Assembly: GCF_030272615.1 (NCBI RefSeq)
Contig: NC_081410.1
Coordinates: forward strand, 115,951,140 to 116,015,139
Source: Cryptomeria japonica
Lineage: Eukaryota; Streptophyta; Pinopsida; Cupressales; Cupressaceae
Direction: 5' to 3'
Length of the DNA: 64,000 nt
The notes beneath the pieces were generated by a model, which ran no database searches, was not told the DNA's origin, and saw only the letters and a list, made by a program, of their open reading frames with translations. The position numbers and the translations under genes were made by a program. This document shows, piece by piece, positions 23,092 through 34,699 of the stretch (the stretch's first letter is position 1; every line of letters starts with the position of its first letter).

Positions 23092-24597
23092 TTGGTGAAA
23101 CAAAAAGAAAGAATATTCCAGGTGGCGGCTACTTCCAAGCAAGAAGAGTTTAAGAGCGAGATGAAAGGATTCCTTCCGGAATCTAAAATCTTTTCCAAGT
23201 GGAGGGAAATCAGCAACACCAACCTGGGGACTTTCAACTCGGCTGCTTTCCAGATACAAATGTTTGGAACAATTGGATGTGCTCCATCACCTACCACTAC
23301 CAAAATAGTTAAAAGCAAAATTGTCTCGACAATCGGTTTTCCCGTTCAATGTCCAAAATTGATTCTAGAATACGCAAAGCACTACAATTCAAAAAGAAGG
23401 GCACTTCTGACATCAGATGGAAAACTTCTTGCCAACCTAACTCCAGAGGCTATCGGGGAGACTTTTGGAATTCCATCCTATCATTCCATGACTTACAGGA
23501 ATAAGGATAGAGTGACAACAGTATATAATGTGGGTCCTGATAGATGTGCTGAGAAAATCAACAAGACATGGATGCAAAAGCCAAGACCTCATATCTCCAA
23601 GATGCCTAAGCATATGATTAGTCTGGACTTCAAACAAGAGTACGCGGACCTAGTAATAATGCTGAATAGGATTATGGAGAGCCAGCATGCTTTTACTTTT
23701 GAAACCTGGATGTTCTTCTATGTTGGTGAAGTCATGAACGCCAATGGGATAGTGGATTGGGCGAGAATGATCAATCATTATGTGCATGAGCAGTTAAAGG
23801 ATTTGAAGGAGAGGCATTCAAAATCTTTCTACATGAGCTCATATGTGATTTATTCATTGGCTAGGATGGGCAACTTTGATGGCTTACTAGGAAAGGGAGT
23901 CATAGGATGTGGGCCCGCGCAGCTGAAGGTCCACGAGTGCTACCCCCAATTGCACTTGCGCAGCACTGATTCTTTCAAACTAGAGAATGACACTTTCACG
24001 ACGTATTGGACCAAGTTATTGCAAGGTGAACTTCACACAAGGGTGACACCAAAGGCTGGAGTATTAATACGGAAGTTTAGAGCTGTGTACCTTCAATTTC
24101 CAAAGTTTACATATATCCGGACCCAGAGATTGTCTTTTCAGCCGCATACGTTATCGAGGTACCCATCGGACAAACTGGTGTTGTTGGAACTCACCAGACA
24201 ATTGACAGCTTATGATATGATCCAGAAGAAGAAGTTGTCTATTGAATTCCCTATTGTCCTTGGTGACTACATAGAAGTGTGCCCAAATTTGGCAGAGGCA
24301 GAAAAATCTATGGATGAGCTGGCATTCTACCATCTCACATTCCACACATCCAGATCATACTTTGATCTATATAGCAAAATCAGGATGGTTGTTGGAACAA
24401 AGTTTAGGCACAAAGTTCACTTGGAGGATTTATGGTTTAATGCCAAGGATGATCTTGACATCATGAAGCTTATGTATTCTAGACTACCCCTTGACTTAAT
24501 CAGAACGGCTGAAATCATTCAAGTGCCAGACCAAATAAAGGAAGATCAGGACATGGTTCATCCTGAATTTGGGAAGATAAAAGATAAACCTATCTAG
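23092..24597 (+). CDS. Uncharacterised 501-aa protein, probably transposon-borne
   Basis: Longest uninterrupted ORF in the window; ATG at 23092, TAG at 24598. I do not recognise a family. Visible: a basic N-terminus, then SKIVSTIGFPVQCPKLILEY, LTPEAIGETFGIPSYHSM, PKHMISLDFKQEYADLVIML, a mixed aromatic region (FETWMFFYVGEVMNANGIVD), GLLGKGVIGCGPAQLKVHEC, and a charged C-terminus. No signal peptide, clear membrane helix, zinc knuckle, or RT/integrase/protease motif is evident. Similar open frames of unknown function occur in plant transposons, so a gag-like or accessory protein is possible. The sense strand is opposite to the host gene, inside its intron. Similarity-like coding sequence continues past the stop (EPEIDDLDILARPVMKF), so this stop may be a mutation. 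Confidence 0.55.
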   Translation: MVKQKERIFQVAATSKQEEFKSEMKGFLPESKIFSKWREISNTNLGTFNSAAFQIQMFGTIGCAPSPTTTKIVKSKIVSTIGFPVQCPKLILEYAKHYNSKRRALLTSDGKLLANLTPEAIGETFGIPSYHSMTYRNKDRVTTVYNVGPDRCAEKINKTWMQKPRPHISKMPKHMISLDFKQEYADLVIMLNRIMESQHAFTFETWMFFYVGEVMNANGIVDWARMINHYVHEQLKDLKERHSKSFYMSSYVIYSLARMGNFDGLLGKGVIGCGPAQLKVHECYPQLHLRSTDSFKLENDTFTTYWTKLLQGELHTRVTPKAGVLIRKFRAVYLQFPKFTYIRTQRLSFQPHTLSRYPSDKLVLLELTRQLTAYDMIQKKKLSIEFPIVLGDYIEVCPNLAEAEKSMDELAFYHLTFHTSRSYFDLYSKIRMVVGTKFRHKVHLEDLWFNAKDDLDIMKLMYSRLPLDLIRTAEIIQVPDQIKEDQDMVHPEFGKIKDKPI

Positions 24598-25705
24598 GCC
24601 TCGAATTGGGCAGAGCCAGAAATTGATGACTTGGATATTCTAGCCAGACCGGTTATGAAGTTCATTAGGCACTGGGTGGATTAGCACATTAAGGCATTGA
24701 AGGATGCAAATGTTCACCTAACTTACCAATTAATGGGAAATCTGGATTCCCATAGTGAGGCCACAGAGGGATCATCGCAAGCCCATGCGAAAGGAGAAAT
24801 TCAGCAGGAACGCATCGGATAGAATAAGGAAAAGAATGTTCCGAAGGGGTTCCGAACAAGGAAGAGGAAGGAAATCCAACCAGATGTTCAACAAGGTCCA
24901 ACAAGATAATTAGCAGGAGGCCCAACCAAATGTTCAGCAAGAAGTCCACTAGGAAGAACCACAACAAAAAAGAGCAAGGATGGAAGAAGTTCAAACCCCA
25001 GCTAGTTCTTCCAGTGTTCGAGAGGTGGAAATGTTCACACAAGGAAATCCAATGAATCCACCACAGGGTGATTTTCCTAATAGTGCACCTGCACAAGATG
25101 AACTTAGCGTTAGTGCTTCACACAGGCCCATTCAGTCGAGAGTTCAAATGTAAGAACTTCCCTCCCATCCAAAAGAGCCACACCAGGATAGTTTCATTGA
25201 AACAATCCTTGGAGAAATGGAGGAAGTTTCACAAGAGCATGTACATATGGAGATTCGGGAACAATTGACCGCTGCTCCAGAATGGCTGAAAGACAGATTG
25301 AGAAAAGAACCAGAACAAAAAGTGGATCCAGCACAGGATTTGGAAGAAATTCTAAGAAGAATGGATAAACCAACGAAAAAGAAGGCCGCTCGAAAATTTT
25401 CTAAAATCACGAGGAATGAGTCTGGATCCAGAACTTTACATTTAGCTGAGCCTGCAGTGGGCAAGGACAGAAATGAAATCATGCCAGATGATTATGTAAT
25501 CAGAGAAGTTGATTTGGGGCATGCTTCCACGACTCATGTGGTGGAAGAATTTGAAGGATCTTCCTTGGCCATGAAGGAAAAGATGCAAAAGATGAAAGAA
25601 AAGTGCAAAAGGCTGAAAAGTGAAAACAGAGCCTTATGCGAATATTTTAAGAGTTTCAACCATTTTTGCCTTGGCATTGCCAAGTGTTTGTCAAAATTCA
25701 AATAA
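24598..25705 (+). pseudogene. Frameshifted continuation with C-terminal coiled coil
   Basis: After the TAG at 24598 the same frame still looks coding for about 200 codons, with stops at 24682 and 24820. The open frame 25217-25705 (phase different from the 501-aa ORF) then gives an acidic/basic protein rich in E and K: PEWLKDRLRKEPEQKVDPAQ, RMDKPTKKKAARKF, and a heptad-like stretch MKEKMQKMKEKCKRLKSENR near its end. It is probably the decayed C-terminal half of the upstream protein. No family is recognised. Confidence 0.45.
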
Positions 25706-26030
25706 CTAGCAAAATTACCAAGTATTGATGTGTATTACTATTGACTGAATTAGATAGAGTTTGATTGAAAAATGACTGCTTAAAATTACCTGAACATCTG
25801 CACTAAATCTCAATTGTGAAAACAAAGCCACCAACATTTGGGAAACATCACATTTGTATCAAGGTAGAAGAGAATCACTAATGAAGATCAGTTTTACAAG
25901 AGGCGACTAAGGTAGGCTTTCGAGATTGAAAAACATCCAAACAACTTGAACAAAAAGTTGAAAAAACAAAGGTCTAGGCTTATGTCAAGCATAAAAACCC
26001 ATCATGCTCGAATTTGGAGCAGCTCCCTCA

Positions 26031-26470
26031 ACCTGGGAGGAATAATCAATCATTTAATTAGTTAACTATAGTTTTAATTATTTATTACAGAATCTGTGTC
26101 TTAATTAGTGTCTTAATTATTAATTAATTGGTTGGAACTAGCTTATTGACAGCTAGCTTCTGATAGGTCATAGTAGTTATTGATTAGTTAGTGTTTCCTC
26201 TAAAATATGAGCCCCACCTACATTTTGAATGCTTAATAGAAATGTCCATCTAAGGAGCTCAAAATCATAATCCTAACATAATGTCATCTTGATGATACCC
26301 ATATTGCAATCTCAAGCATCCATTTTTTTATTTTGCATCAAAAGCCATTTCTAGAAGAATCTATTTCATTTATTAACTGTAGAAGCCTAAAATCACTAAT
26401 ATATAACTGACTTAAATCTTTAAAGGGTGCTTAAGAGCATTGTCTGAAACTTTGATAGGAAACACATTAC
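26031..26470. other. Intron sequence between the repeat unit and exon C
   Basis: AT-rich, with TTAATTA-rich stretches at 26040-26140. It contains the donor end of the 19.2-kb intron. No gene recognised. Confidence 0.5.
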
Positions 26471-26587
26471 CTTCTCCACAAACGGACGATCCAAGTAATC
26501 CGGCCCTCCAATGCTCAGGTTCAGCACATTTATACCAGTTGCAATTGCATAGTTAAAAGCATCCAGAAACCAAGACGTGTATGAAAC
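26471..26587 (-). CDS. S1P: S1P exon C: catalytic-domain core
   Basis: 117 bp, 39 codons, phase 0/0 (segment residues 95-133). Translation of the minus strand gives [18 protein letters not shown], then [14 protein letters not shown] and RPFVEK, the segment between the His and oxyanion-Asn motifs in S1P. Acceptor GGTTGCAG|GTT, donor GAGAAG|GTAATG. It contains no ATG, so a simple ORF scan misses it. The Arg in DRPF appears to differ from the Leu usual in angiosperms (recalled, not searched). Confidence 0.92.
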
Positions 26588-28590
26588 CTGCAACCAAGCT
26601 GAAAACCCGTCCTCTCATAATCTTGTAATGTATAGCATTAAAATTTAGCGATATTGGAATGCAAAGCTTACAAGAGTTTAAAAATTCAAAAAGATAACTC
26701 CAATAGCCTATGTAAGTTACCAAATCAGAAGAATCTGAATGCTATACCCTAATTTATTCAACATATTTCAATAGAAGTCACCAATTTATGGCTCTTGATT
26801 AAGTTCAAGGAAACATGACAAATATTATATGATAGTTCTATTTGAAAGCCATGAAACATGGCAACAAGATATGATAAAGACTCAAAGAAACCTAAAAATA
26901 TAGGAATTACTAGCATTCATTCAACTAAGTTAAATTTGTTATAACCTTATGATAAAAAAACCTTTTGGTGATAATGGTTTGGTAGTTCCTATTCTTCTAG
27001 GATTCTGTGATAACACTTGACAACCAAACTAACCTCCTGTATACAGTACCATCAATTTTTGTCATCAAAATCAAATTGTCTTGAATTTCTCAAATACATA
27101 GAGTAAGCCATAATCCCTAATCTCGCCTACACTTGTCACAATAGGATCTGCTAGACTTAATGCTCGATTATGAAAATTATAATATTTTTATGAAACATTT
27201 AATTGTTGAATCTCTTTCCAAGTTCCAAGTCACTTGCCTTGCGAAGTACAAGTGGTGTCTGAATCATGTGACTAACCACAAAATTGTTTTCATTTCAGGA
27301 TTGTCTTTCAAAGTACACTTGAATGTAAATATATGTATTTTCATAATCCAAAAATAAAATAATCCAAAGTACACTTACTTCATTGTTCTTTTATGGTTAG
27401 CAATAGTTTTGAGTTTTGTTAATCCATAACATATGAACCAATTTACCATCACACTTCGCATCCATCTCAAATGATCTATACATGATATACACCCACAACA
27501 TGTTATTGTATTCTAATCCACGCAAGTTGGTCAACAGATCAAACATCTGATCCAGTAGCACACTTCAAGAAAGGATTCCAGAAAAATATTTTATATTTCA
27601 CAAGTCAAGTCTACTGTCTGGCCTTAAAATATATTGAAAACAATATCTTACGCAATGTCAAAAATTTGAAATATTCAACAGGTTTCTTAGAAGTACTAGG
27701 AAATTTATATAGTTCATCTATAGGCCATATACCAACCTTTATTGACTCGTTAAAGTAATCAATGAATATTCTATTTGTTTGAAAACAAATCCACTTTTAT
27801 ATACCCGTTATTCTCTATACCATTCCTTTGGCCAACCCAAAAGTTTCATCTTGACTGAAAGGAGACCTATTGGACTTCCTGATTATCCCTGCCCCCTCTT
27901 GGGGACCCCTAATCTTGAGAAAGATGCTAAACAAAATTACTGCTAACACACCATGAATTTTACAAGGAAATACTTAACCAATAGAAAAGAATAAATTTCA
28001 CTATTGAATTCATATAAAGAAAGAATATAATAAAATGCAACCCTCAGGACTAACACCATGTACAAATGTCATTAGGGTGTACAGAGAAATGCATAAAGTG
28101 CAAAGCTGGAATATACAACCAAAGCCATAGCCTCAAAGTGGTACTTGGAAAGAGGAATGTAAAATATACCAGATGATTGTGGCTTAATGAAGCCCATTAT
28201 TCTCACTGAAGCAATTTGTGGAAATGTTAATCTAAAGGCCATAGACTTAGTTGAGGAGGCCAAGAAAACGCTAGCCACTTTGCAAGAGGTAAAACTCAGA
28301 TAGCTTAGCATGAATAACAGTAAGATGGCATATGCCTTGCCAATCAAGGAGATTCTTGTGAAATTGATATCAAACTGGTCAAGAAAAATCTAACAGTAAA
28401 AGATTGAATAAGAAACATAACAAGCCAGATTGATAGAGCAGGAAATTTCTAAAAGGATATTGATCATGGAGAATCTAGCATATATGTGAAGGTTGAAACA
28501 TGCTTTGATCATTTCAAGCATTTGGGCAACAATGGTCTAACCTTGTATTATCAAATTAGACTGACAATTTTGTGATATTTGTCAGAGTTG
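26588..28590. other. Intron (11.5 kb), 3' part, no gene
   Basis: AT-rich intron DNA with no recognisable coding similarity or repeat boundary. The ORFs at 27160-27357 and 28072-28347 are short and unsupported. Confidence 0.5.
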
Positions 28591-29056
28591 AGAAGAACAG
28601 TGAAAATGCAAGCTACAACCAAAGATGGTCTGATGAAGTTGATGGAAAGAGCAGAGGTGATGTGGCTGTTAAACAAATGCAAACTGGACAGTAAATGAAC
28701 TTGTATACGAACCAGATGTAATAATAAAATTACTGAGGAGAATATAGCCCTGCACATTAATCAAATATTTGAATTTACAAAACTTAATCCAGACCTTTCA
28801 ACACCAAAATAAATCGATGAAGTAGAAGAACAGTGAAAATGCAAGCTACAACCAAAGATGGTCTGGTGAAGTTGATGGAAAGAGCAGAGGTGATGTGGCT
28901 GTTAAACAAATGCAAACTGGGCAGTAAATGAACTTGTATACAAACCAGATGTAATAATAAAATTACTGAGAATATAGCCCTACGCATTAATCAAATATTT
29001 GAATTTACAAAACTTAATCCAGACCTTTCAACACTAAAATAAATCGATAAAGTTGA
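28591..29056. repeat. Tandem duplication, two ~233-bp units
   Basis: The block starting AGAAGAACAGTGAAAATGCA at 28591 recurs at 28824. The units are nearly identical (e.g. CTGATGAAGTTG against CTGGTGAAGTTG; GAGGAGAATATAG against GAGAATATAG). Both extend to AAATCGATGAAGT/AAATCGATAAAGT. High identity implies a recent duplication. The matching minus-strand ORFs are by-products. Confidence 0.95.
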
Positions 29057-29159
29057 AGTTGCTTGTCAGTTTGGGTACACCAATACGGCAATTTTTCGAT
29101 GAGGTATGCCAATATGGCTGTACACACACGTGCACACACGCGCCCACACACACTACTGA

Positions 29160-29720
29160 CTCTACGAATTTTAAAATATATTTGACATAGCAGAATTAAT
29201 TGTTTGGAGAATTAATTGGCAAAACAAAAAGTACAAGATTTTTTGAAAAAATGGGATATACAAAAAAACATTGAAAAATGCAGAAAAACAATCAAAAACT
29301 ACTCTTTTTATATATATTTAAGGGCAGAAAATTGCAGAAAAACAATCAAAAATGTAGAAAATTGCAGAAAATCGTTTAATAATATTTATTTATTTTGAAA
29401 TATATTACTGTAATATCTAATTTAGTCAGTAATATTAAATAAATTACAATATATCTTAAAATATTAAATAAATTGAAACTTATCTAATATTAGAATAATA
29501 TTACAATAATACAAAATAAATTACAGTATATTACAGTAATTTATAATTTAATATTTTTAGATGAATTACTGCAATATATTGTAATTTATTTTATATATTT
29601 TTACAAATTTATTTAAATATTTTAAGATATATTACTGTAATAAATTACAATCAGTAATATATTTTAAAATATATTACAATTTAATAAACTACATTATATT
29701 AAATAAATTACTAATTATGG
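29160..29720. repeat. AT-rich low-complexity tract with TTACTGTAAT-type palindromes
   Basis: About 560 bp of very AT-rich sequence with recurrent ATTACAGTAATA, ATATTACTGTAAT and ATATTTTAAAATAT palindromic words, especially 29400-29720. A CA/CG-rich microsatellite-like stretch precedes it (about 29110-29150). Confidence 0.7.
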
Positions 29721-29721
29721 G

Positions 29722-29810
29722 GATGACCCCGCAGCGTGACATTAAGTCATGAGCCCTGTTGATAGGGCGGTCATGAGTTCAAAACTTGTGCCTTTCATCT
29801 GGCAAGCACC
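29722..29810 (+). mobile_element. Possible tRNA-derived SINE head
   Basis: GACCCCGCAGCGTGACATTAAGTCATGAGCCC ... GGTCATGAGTTCAAAAC resembles the tRNA-related head of plant SINEs. TGAGTTCAAAAC (29774-29785) fits a pol III B box (GGTTCGANNCC) with mismatches, and GTGACATTAAGTC is a poor A box. The 3' boundary and target duplication are not evident. Confidence 0.3.
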
Positions 29811-30649
29811 CCCAACAACCAAAGGTGGCGGTAGCTAACATGGAGACGGTGGCAGTAGCGAAGGATATGGTGGTGGCAGCAGCGGTGGCTATTAAGGTCG
29901 CCAAAGTGATGGTAGCAGACGGTGTCCACATTGGCTGCCGGATGTCGAAACAGCAGGTGTGTGCAGAAGATGGAGATATAAGGATATACCTACGTGCAAG
30001 CGACAAAGAGATAAGAAGATACCTACGCCCAGGCGATGGAAAGATAAGGTGACACCTACATGTGGGGACAGAGAGATAAGGTGACACTTGCGCAAGGCAA
30101 AGGAGCAATAAGGGTGAGCTGCCATGCACGAGCAACGGAGTGATAAGGTGGAGATGCCAAATGCTTGTAATACTAATTTTCTATTTTCTAAATTGTAAGG
30201 ACATATATGAGATGAACCACAATGCATTATTGCACGACACCTACTAAAGACAAGTAGCCCCTTACTCCTAGAGTAATTTATTAACTTGTGTATTAAATTA
30301 AAAAATCTTCAAACAATATGCAACATATGTATATTATTGCCCACTATTTCATCACAAAGCAAAAATCTCTCTTCAAAAGAGCATCACACAGCAAAGAATA
30401 CCTCTCAAGCATGTAAAAACGATGAATTTTGAACAAAGTAAATACCATACTCGACAATCAGTTGTCCAACCTGTTTATTATTAGGATTTGATATAAACAT
30501 AAATTTTATCCTAGATTACTACCAAAAGCTATGCTTCTATTGCAAAATAAAAGTAATAGCTGGAAGCATCCCAATGCAAACAAGGAAGGAATGAGCAAAA
30601 CTTAAAAACTCTGGTTAATCTTCTAGTCATGAAAAGAAAAAGTTCCAAA
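29811..30649. other. Intron sequence before the copia element
   Basis: 29811-30160 is GC-richer, with GGTGGCGGTAGC/GGTGGCAGCAG-like trinucleotide stretches and repeated GATAAGGTGACACCTACG-type words of about 30 bp. 30160-30649 is AT-rich. No gene is recognised; the long overlapping ORFs on both strands are products of the repeated words. Confidence 0.4.
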
Positions 30650-31145
30650 TGAAAGGAAATAAAAATGAGGAATATGGTTTCTACACTAATCTATGAGGAG
30701 GTATGTGCAAAAATTTAGATTGATCATACAGTTAGAAGGAAATAAACACAAAAAACAAAATACCGTAACTAGCGATTTATTTTTCCTCTTTCAAGAGAAA
30801 AAACCCCAATACCAAAGCAACTTAATGTATTCTTGAGTAACCAATGGTTACAATACACATGCAAAGTATAAGTCTTTACAGAAGCATCGCCAACAAAACA
30901 CCTTAAGCAATTTTGGCAGCACAGCAAAACCTATAAAACTCACTATGTCAATCCCTAATACATATGTGAATATTAATAGACGAAGATTTACAATACTATG
31001 GACACCAAAAGCATGGGTCGGAAAAACAAAACGAAAATAACCAATAAAGGCCAAAGAAAATGAGGGCCCTACAACACGCACACCCAAGGTCACAAATAAT
31101 TTATGTTGTACATAGTATTGCAAGGTTTTGACGCCTTTCTTAACA
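30650..31145 (-). repeat. Copia 3' LTR (496 bp)
   Basis: Aligns along its length with 36987-37571 (shared: AGGTATGTGCAAAAAT, AAGGAAATAAACACAAAA, CCTATAAAACTCACTA, GCAATTTTGGCA). On the minus strand it is preceded by a purine-rich AAGTTGGAGAT, a likely polypurine tract, at 31146-31156. It lacks the G/C-rich insert present in the 5' LTR. Confidence 0.88.
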
Positions 31146-31289
31146 ATCTCCAACTTATCGAACACCTTGCAAGAGCAAAAGAATACCAACATTATCAACT
31201 AAACTTATCTATGCTCACTGGCCCAGTCAATGCTTCTAAACATTCTACAAAGTGTGAACTTTCTTTAAATCACCCTCTCATCCTCTAAC

Positions 31290-31925
31290 CATGTCTCAAA
31301 CAAAATAATATTAGACAACAATATGCTTCGTCCTCACATAAAAGGTCAAGTTCTTTGCTAAATAAACGACACTTTGATTGTAACATAGCATCATAATAGC
31401 TCCATGACTTAGCCCCACATATAAGCACAACCTCAAAAGTCAAATGGCCTTCTTAGGCATGAGTAATTACCATGTACTCTACCTTTATAATGGATAGAGA
31501 AACCATAGCTTGCCCTTGCTCATCCAACCCACTACTCCACCAAAAAGGTCAAACACATATACACTGGTAGATCTCTTGTTATCAATAGCCTTGCCCAATT
31601 CGAATCCCCACATAACCTTGTATATCCACTAAGTGTTGGTCCCTTAACATATTACCATGACAACAAATGGAATATTAGTAAGTACCCCACAAATACTTGA
31701 AAACCCTCTTCATTGCAAACCAATATTCATGTCGAAGATTAGTCATATAATGTTTCAGAGACTCTTGTTGCTTGGGCAATATCTGGTCTTGCACAAACCA
31801 ATACATCAAACTACGAAGTGAACCAACATAAGGAAATTGAATCATATCCTCCATCTCAGCATGTGTCAGGGGACACTCATAAAATGAGAACATAGTTCCA
31901 TAGAAACAGGAAAAGTCATTGATCT
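31290..31925 (-). pseudogene. Copia pol remnant: RT C-terminus and RNase H
   Basis: Minus strand: CPLTHAEMEDMIQFPYVGSL-RSLMYWFVQ and HEYWFAMKRVFKYLWGT (the post-YVDD region SLMY...REHW-AVKR-LRYLRGT of copia RT). Then, with frameshifts, RSTSVYVFDLFGGVVGWMSK, SVVYLAKNLTFYVRTKHIVV and EGDLKKVHT, the RNase H domain. Several stops. Confidence 0.85.
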
Positions 31926-31929
31926 ACTA

Positions 31930-34080
31930 TATGCCATGCTAAAGTACTATGATATAAAGTTCACATATTTACTTTATCCCAACAAAACCATGGGCCCCTA
32001 ATCTCAACTAATGTGCTTTAATTCAATAAAATTCATCAAGGTCCTAAATCAAATAATCAATTTAAATCAATCATGAGAGCCTGATTAATTAATTCCTAAG
32101 GTATAAAAATGCAACATGGCAATTCCAATTAATTAAATTATCATTTAATTAATTGATCAAATTCAAAATTCAAAATAGAAAATCTTTTTAAAATCAAATA
32201 TCTCATTTATTTAATTAAATATCTTTTGCATATTTAATAAATAAATAAAAATTGCCATAAATCTTCAAAAAAAGGAAACAAATCAAGAAAGAGGAATTAA
32301 TTTGAAAAATAAATTGGAAATTACGAGCACAAAAATTCAAAAAAGGAAACAAATCGACTTAACTCAAGAAAAATGGAAAGAATCTAAGTTGCTAATTTGA
32401 ACTCAATCTTATCTCTCCAAAATGGAATTAAATTGTCCAATCAAATCATTTCACCTAGATTATGCTTCCTTCGAATCGATCTCGACCGTTCATTAAAGAT
32501 CAATCCTGACCTTTGGTCTCCCTCTTGATTTTTCTATAAATTCAGGCTCTCATTTTTCAATCAGCATCCGAGAATTTTACATTGTTATTATGCTAATATT
32601 GTGTTGCAGTTTATCGAGGAAATTTTGAAGAAGCTTTGCATATTTAATTCATCAATCAACTTAGTTTTCATTTAGCTTTCATTTCATCTTAGAATCATTT
32701 AGACTTCTAGTTCATTAGCTTAGATTCATTTCTCTTATCTAGATTCAATTTCTTGCATATAATCTAGCTTAGCTTCATTTAGAGCTTTGATCATTTAGCT
32801 TGATAATCTCATTTCACTTAATCAATTAATCTTGCATTCAATCATTAATCTTGCATTCGCCTAGTTGCATGCATTTAAAAATCCTTCGTTTGAGTGTAGT
32901 CTAGTCACTAGATAGCTTAGCAATCTAAGAGCAATCCACACTTGCACTTTCTACGAGGCAATAAGCCGACTTGCAATGGATTTCATTTTGTTGTTTTTGA
33001 TTAGCTAACCCATGCAAATAATGGTTTATTGAGGTGTTTGTGCCCTTGCAAGTTCCCCAAATTTCACACACACACCTACCACCTAACACGTCAATGTCAT
33101 GATGCTTATTCTCTACACGTAACTCCAATTGTGGTATCATATTGCCAACAACATTATTTATTTACAAGAAGTGGCTCCTATATTTTTTTCCGCAAGAGCC
33201 AAGTATATTGCCCTAGCCACCATTAATGCAATAGTTAGGGTTTGTGGTCGCAGATATCATGCCATCAGTGCTCATAGTTGTTGCAAGTTTCGAATATGTT
33301 CCTCCATACCTCTTCAGAAGCAAATTTTGGGTGTGATTCAAAGGAAAAAGGCACTAGTAAGTATGGGCGCTTTGTTCAATACCAATCAAGAGATATTGAC
33401 ATTTAATGCAAATTTCGACATTCTTTATGTGGGTCATAAGGAAACAAAGTTAGAACAAAAGGATTATTATGAAAAATAGTCGATTGAAAACCATTCAAAT
33501 CACTTGCATTCAAAAGCTCGAATTTGAGGACGAAAATCCTCTTGGTGGAAGATGTGATCTCACCTAGGAGTTGTATTTGAGCTTTCACAACAGCAAAACT
33601 CAACAATAGCAAGTTTGCATGACATCATAGTTCTCGTGGGTTCTTGTATTGTATTTCTATCTTGCAATTGTGGTTGCATAGTCCTTATTTCCATCTTTGG
33701 TGTATATTGTTGTATTTTCAGATGTTATCGGTGCCATAATAGTGTTTATAATGTATTACAGTCCCATCAATGCAAGAACTACTTTGCAACCTTTTTGTGA
33801 TCTAGATTTGTATTAAATTTGACTAAATTACATAAATCTGAAATCTTTCTGCCAAGTTATCAATATTGAAGTGTAAATCATGATAAATCTAGGGTTTTGC
33901 AAGATTAGGTAGGCATTTCAATATAGAAATCAGTCTCTAACAATGAATCCTACCAATAAATTTAGATTTGTTAGATAAGACAAAAATAATTAAATCTAAG
34001 CATAGTGGTATTCAAAATTACTTGCATTAAAATTTCAGTCGAGATAGTGGTATCTAAGCATATAACTTAAATTATATATT
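31930..34080 (+). mobile_element. Retroelement (LTR-like) fragment nested in copia RT
   Basis: Interrupts the copia reverse transcriptase. The left part (31990-32300) is rich in TTAATTAA/AAATAAAT words and resembles the LTR at 63472. A TATA-like TTCTATAAATTCAGGCTCTC lies near 32533, then TTTAGCTT-rich sequence (32640-32830). Near 33520-33560, GAATTTGAGGACGAAAATCC and CTTGGTGGAAGATGTGATC resemble the pol end, polypurine tract and 3' LTR start of a plus-strand gypsy element. Exact ends and target duplication were not found. Confidence 0.45.
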
Positions 34081-34460
34081 TGTGAAATGTTTAAGAAATA
34101 TTTGCTGTCATATTTCATGAAGACATTGCACTAGAACATAAATCTCCTCCAAGTTACCATGTAGGAATGTTGTTTCCACATCCATTTGTTCTATCTCTAA
34201 ATCAAAATTTAGAGCTAAGAACTACTAGATGTTAGCTTAGCAACTAAGGAACAAAACTCAGCAGAGTTTATCCCCTCTGCCTAGGAATATTGCAACCAAC
34301 CTTGTACTTTTCAACATTGCCATCTAAACTACAATTTTTCTTGAAAACCCATGTATAACCAATAGGTTTCCATCCATCAAGTAACTATACCAAGTACCAT
34401 GTATCGTACATCACTATCCAAGACTTGGAATAATGCCCTTCACAATTCTAAAATCACTGG
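34081..34460 (-). pseudogene. Copia pol remnant: N-terminal reverse transcriptase
   Basis: On the minus strand, pieces in shifting frames read TWYLV, WKPIGYTWVFKKNCSLDGNVEKYK, then LVAKLTS and LALNFDLEIEQMDVETTFLHGNLEE, the copia RT blocks up to the first catalytic Asp region (QMDV-TAFL-G-L-E). The downstream YVDD region is not visible next to the nested insertion. Confidence 0.8.
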
Positions 34461-34699
34461 CATTAGTTATCAATGCAAAAACACAACTCCAATTAGGATT
34501 ACACTTTTATGATTGTTATCTTTGTCAAGTGGACCTCAAGAGCATAGGTGGAGATTCTACCTCCTCTTCCAAAGTATCAAAACTATCTTAGCTCTCTTCT
34601 ACTCTAAGTCCATAAGTTTCTAGTTCAACCTTCTTAGTCTTTAGGGTTAGTTGAGCCTTCCCATCCTCTTTTGGCTGCAATACTATACAAGAAGGGTTA

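Larger units (their letters stand above)
21291..26030 (+). mobile_element. Unclassified retroelement-like unit carrying a motif array and a 501-codon ORF
   Basis: From the hAT break at about 21290 to about 26030. It contains the palindrome at 21382-21401, a ~1.1-kb array of degenerate motifs (21650-22700), the intact 501-codon ORF (23092-24597), and a frameshifted downstream coding stretch ending in a coiled coil (to 25705). No reverse transcriptase, integrase or transposase was recognised, and clear LTR ends could not be fixed. The span is an estimate from where the sequence character changes. Confidence 0.4.

Noticed and set aside
29722-29810. A functional tRNA gene
   Set aside because: The A box is poor, the cloverleaf cannot be completed and the B box has mismatches; at best a SINE head.
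29892-30227. Cys/His-rich minus-strand ORF as a zinc-finger protein
   Set aside because: The Cys/His pattern comes from a short repeated DNA word (GATAAGGTGACACCTACG-type); spacing does not fit a known finger.
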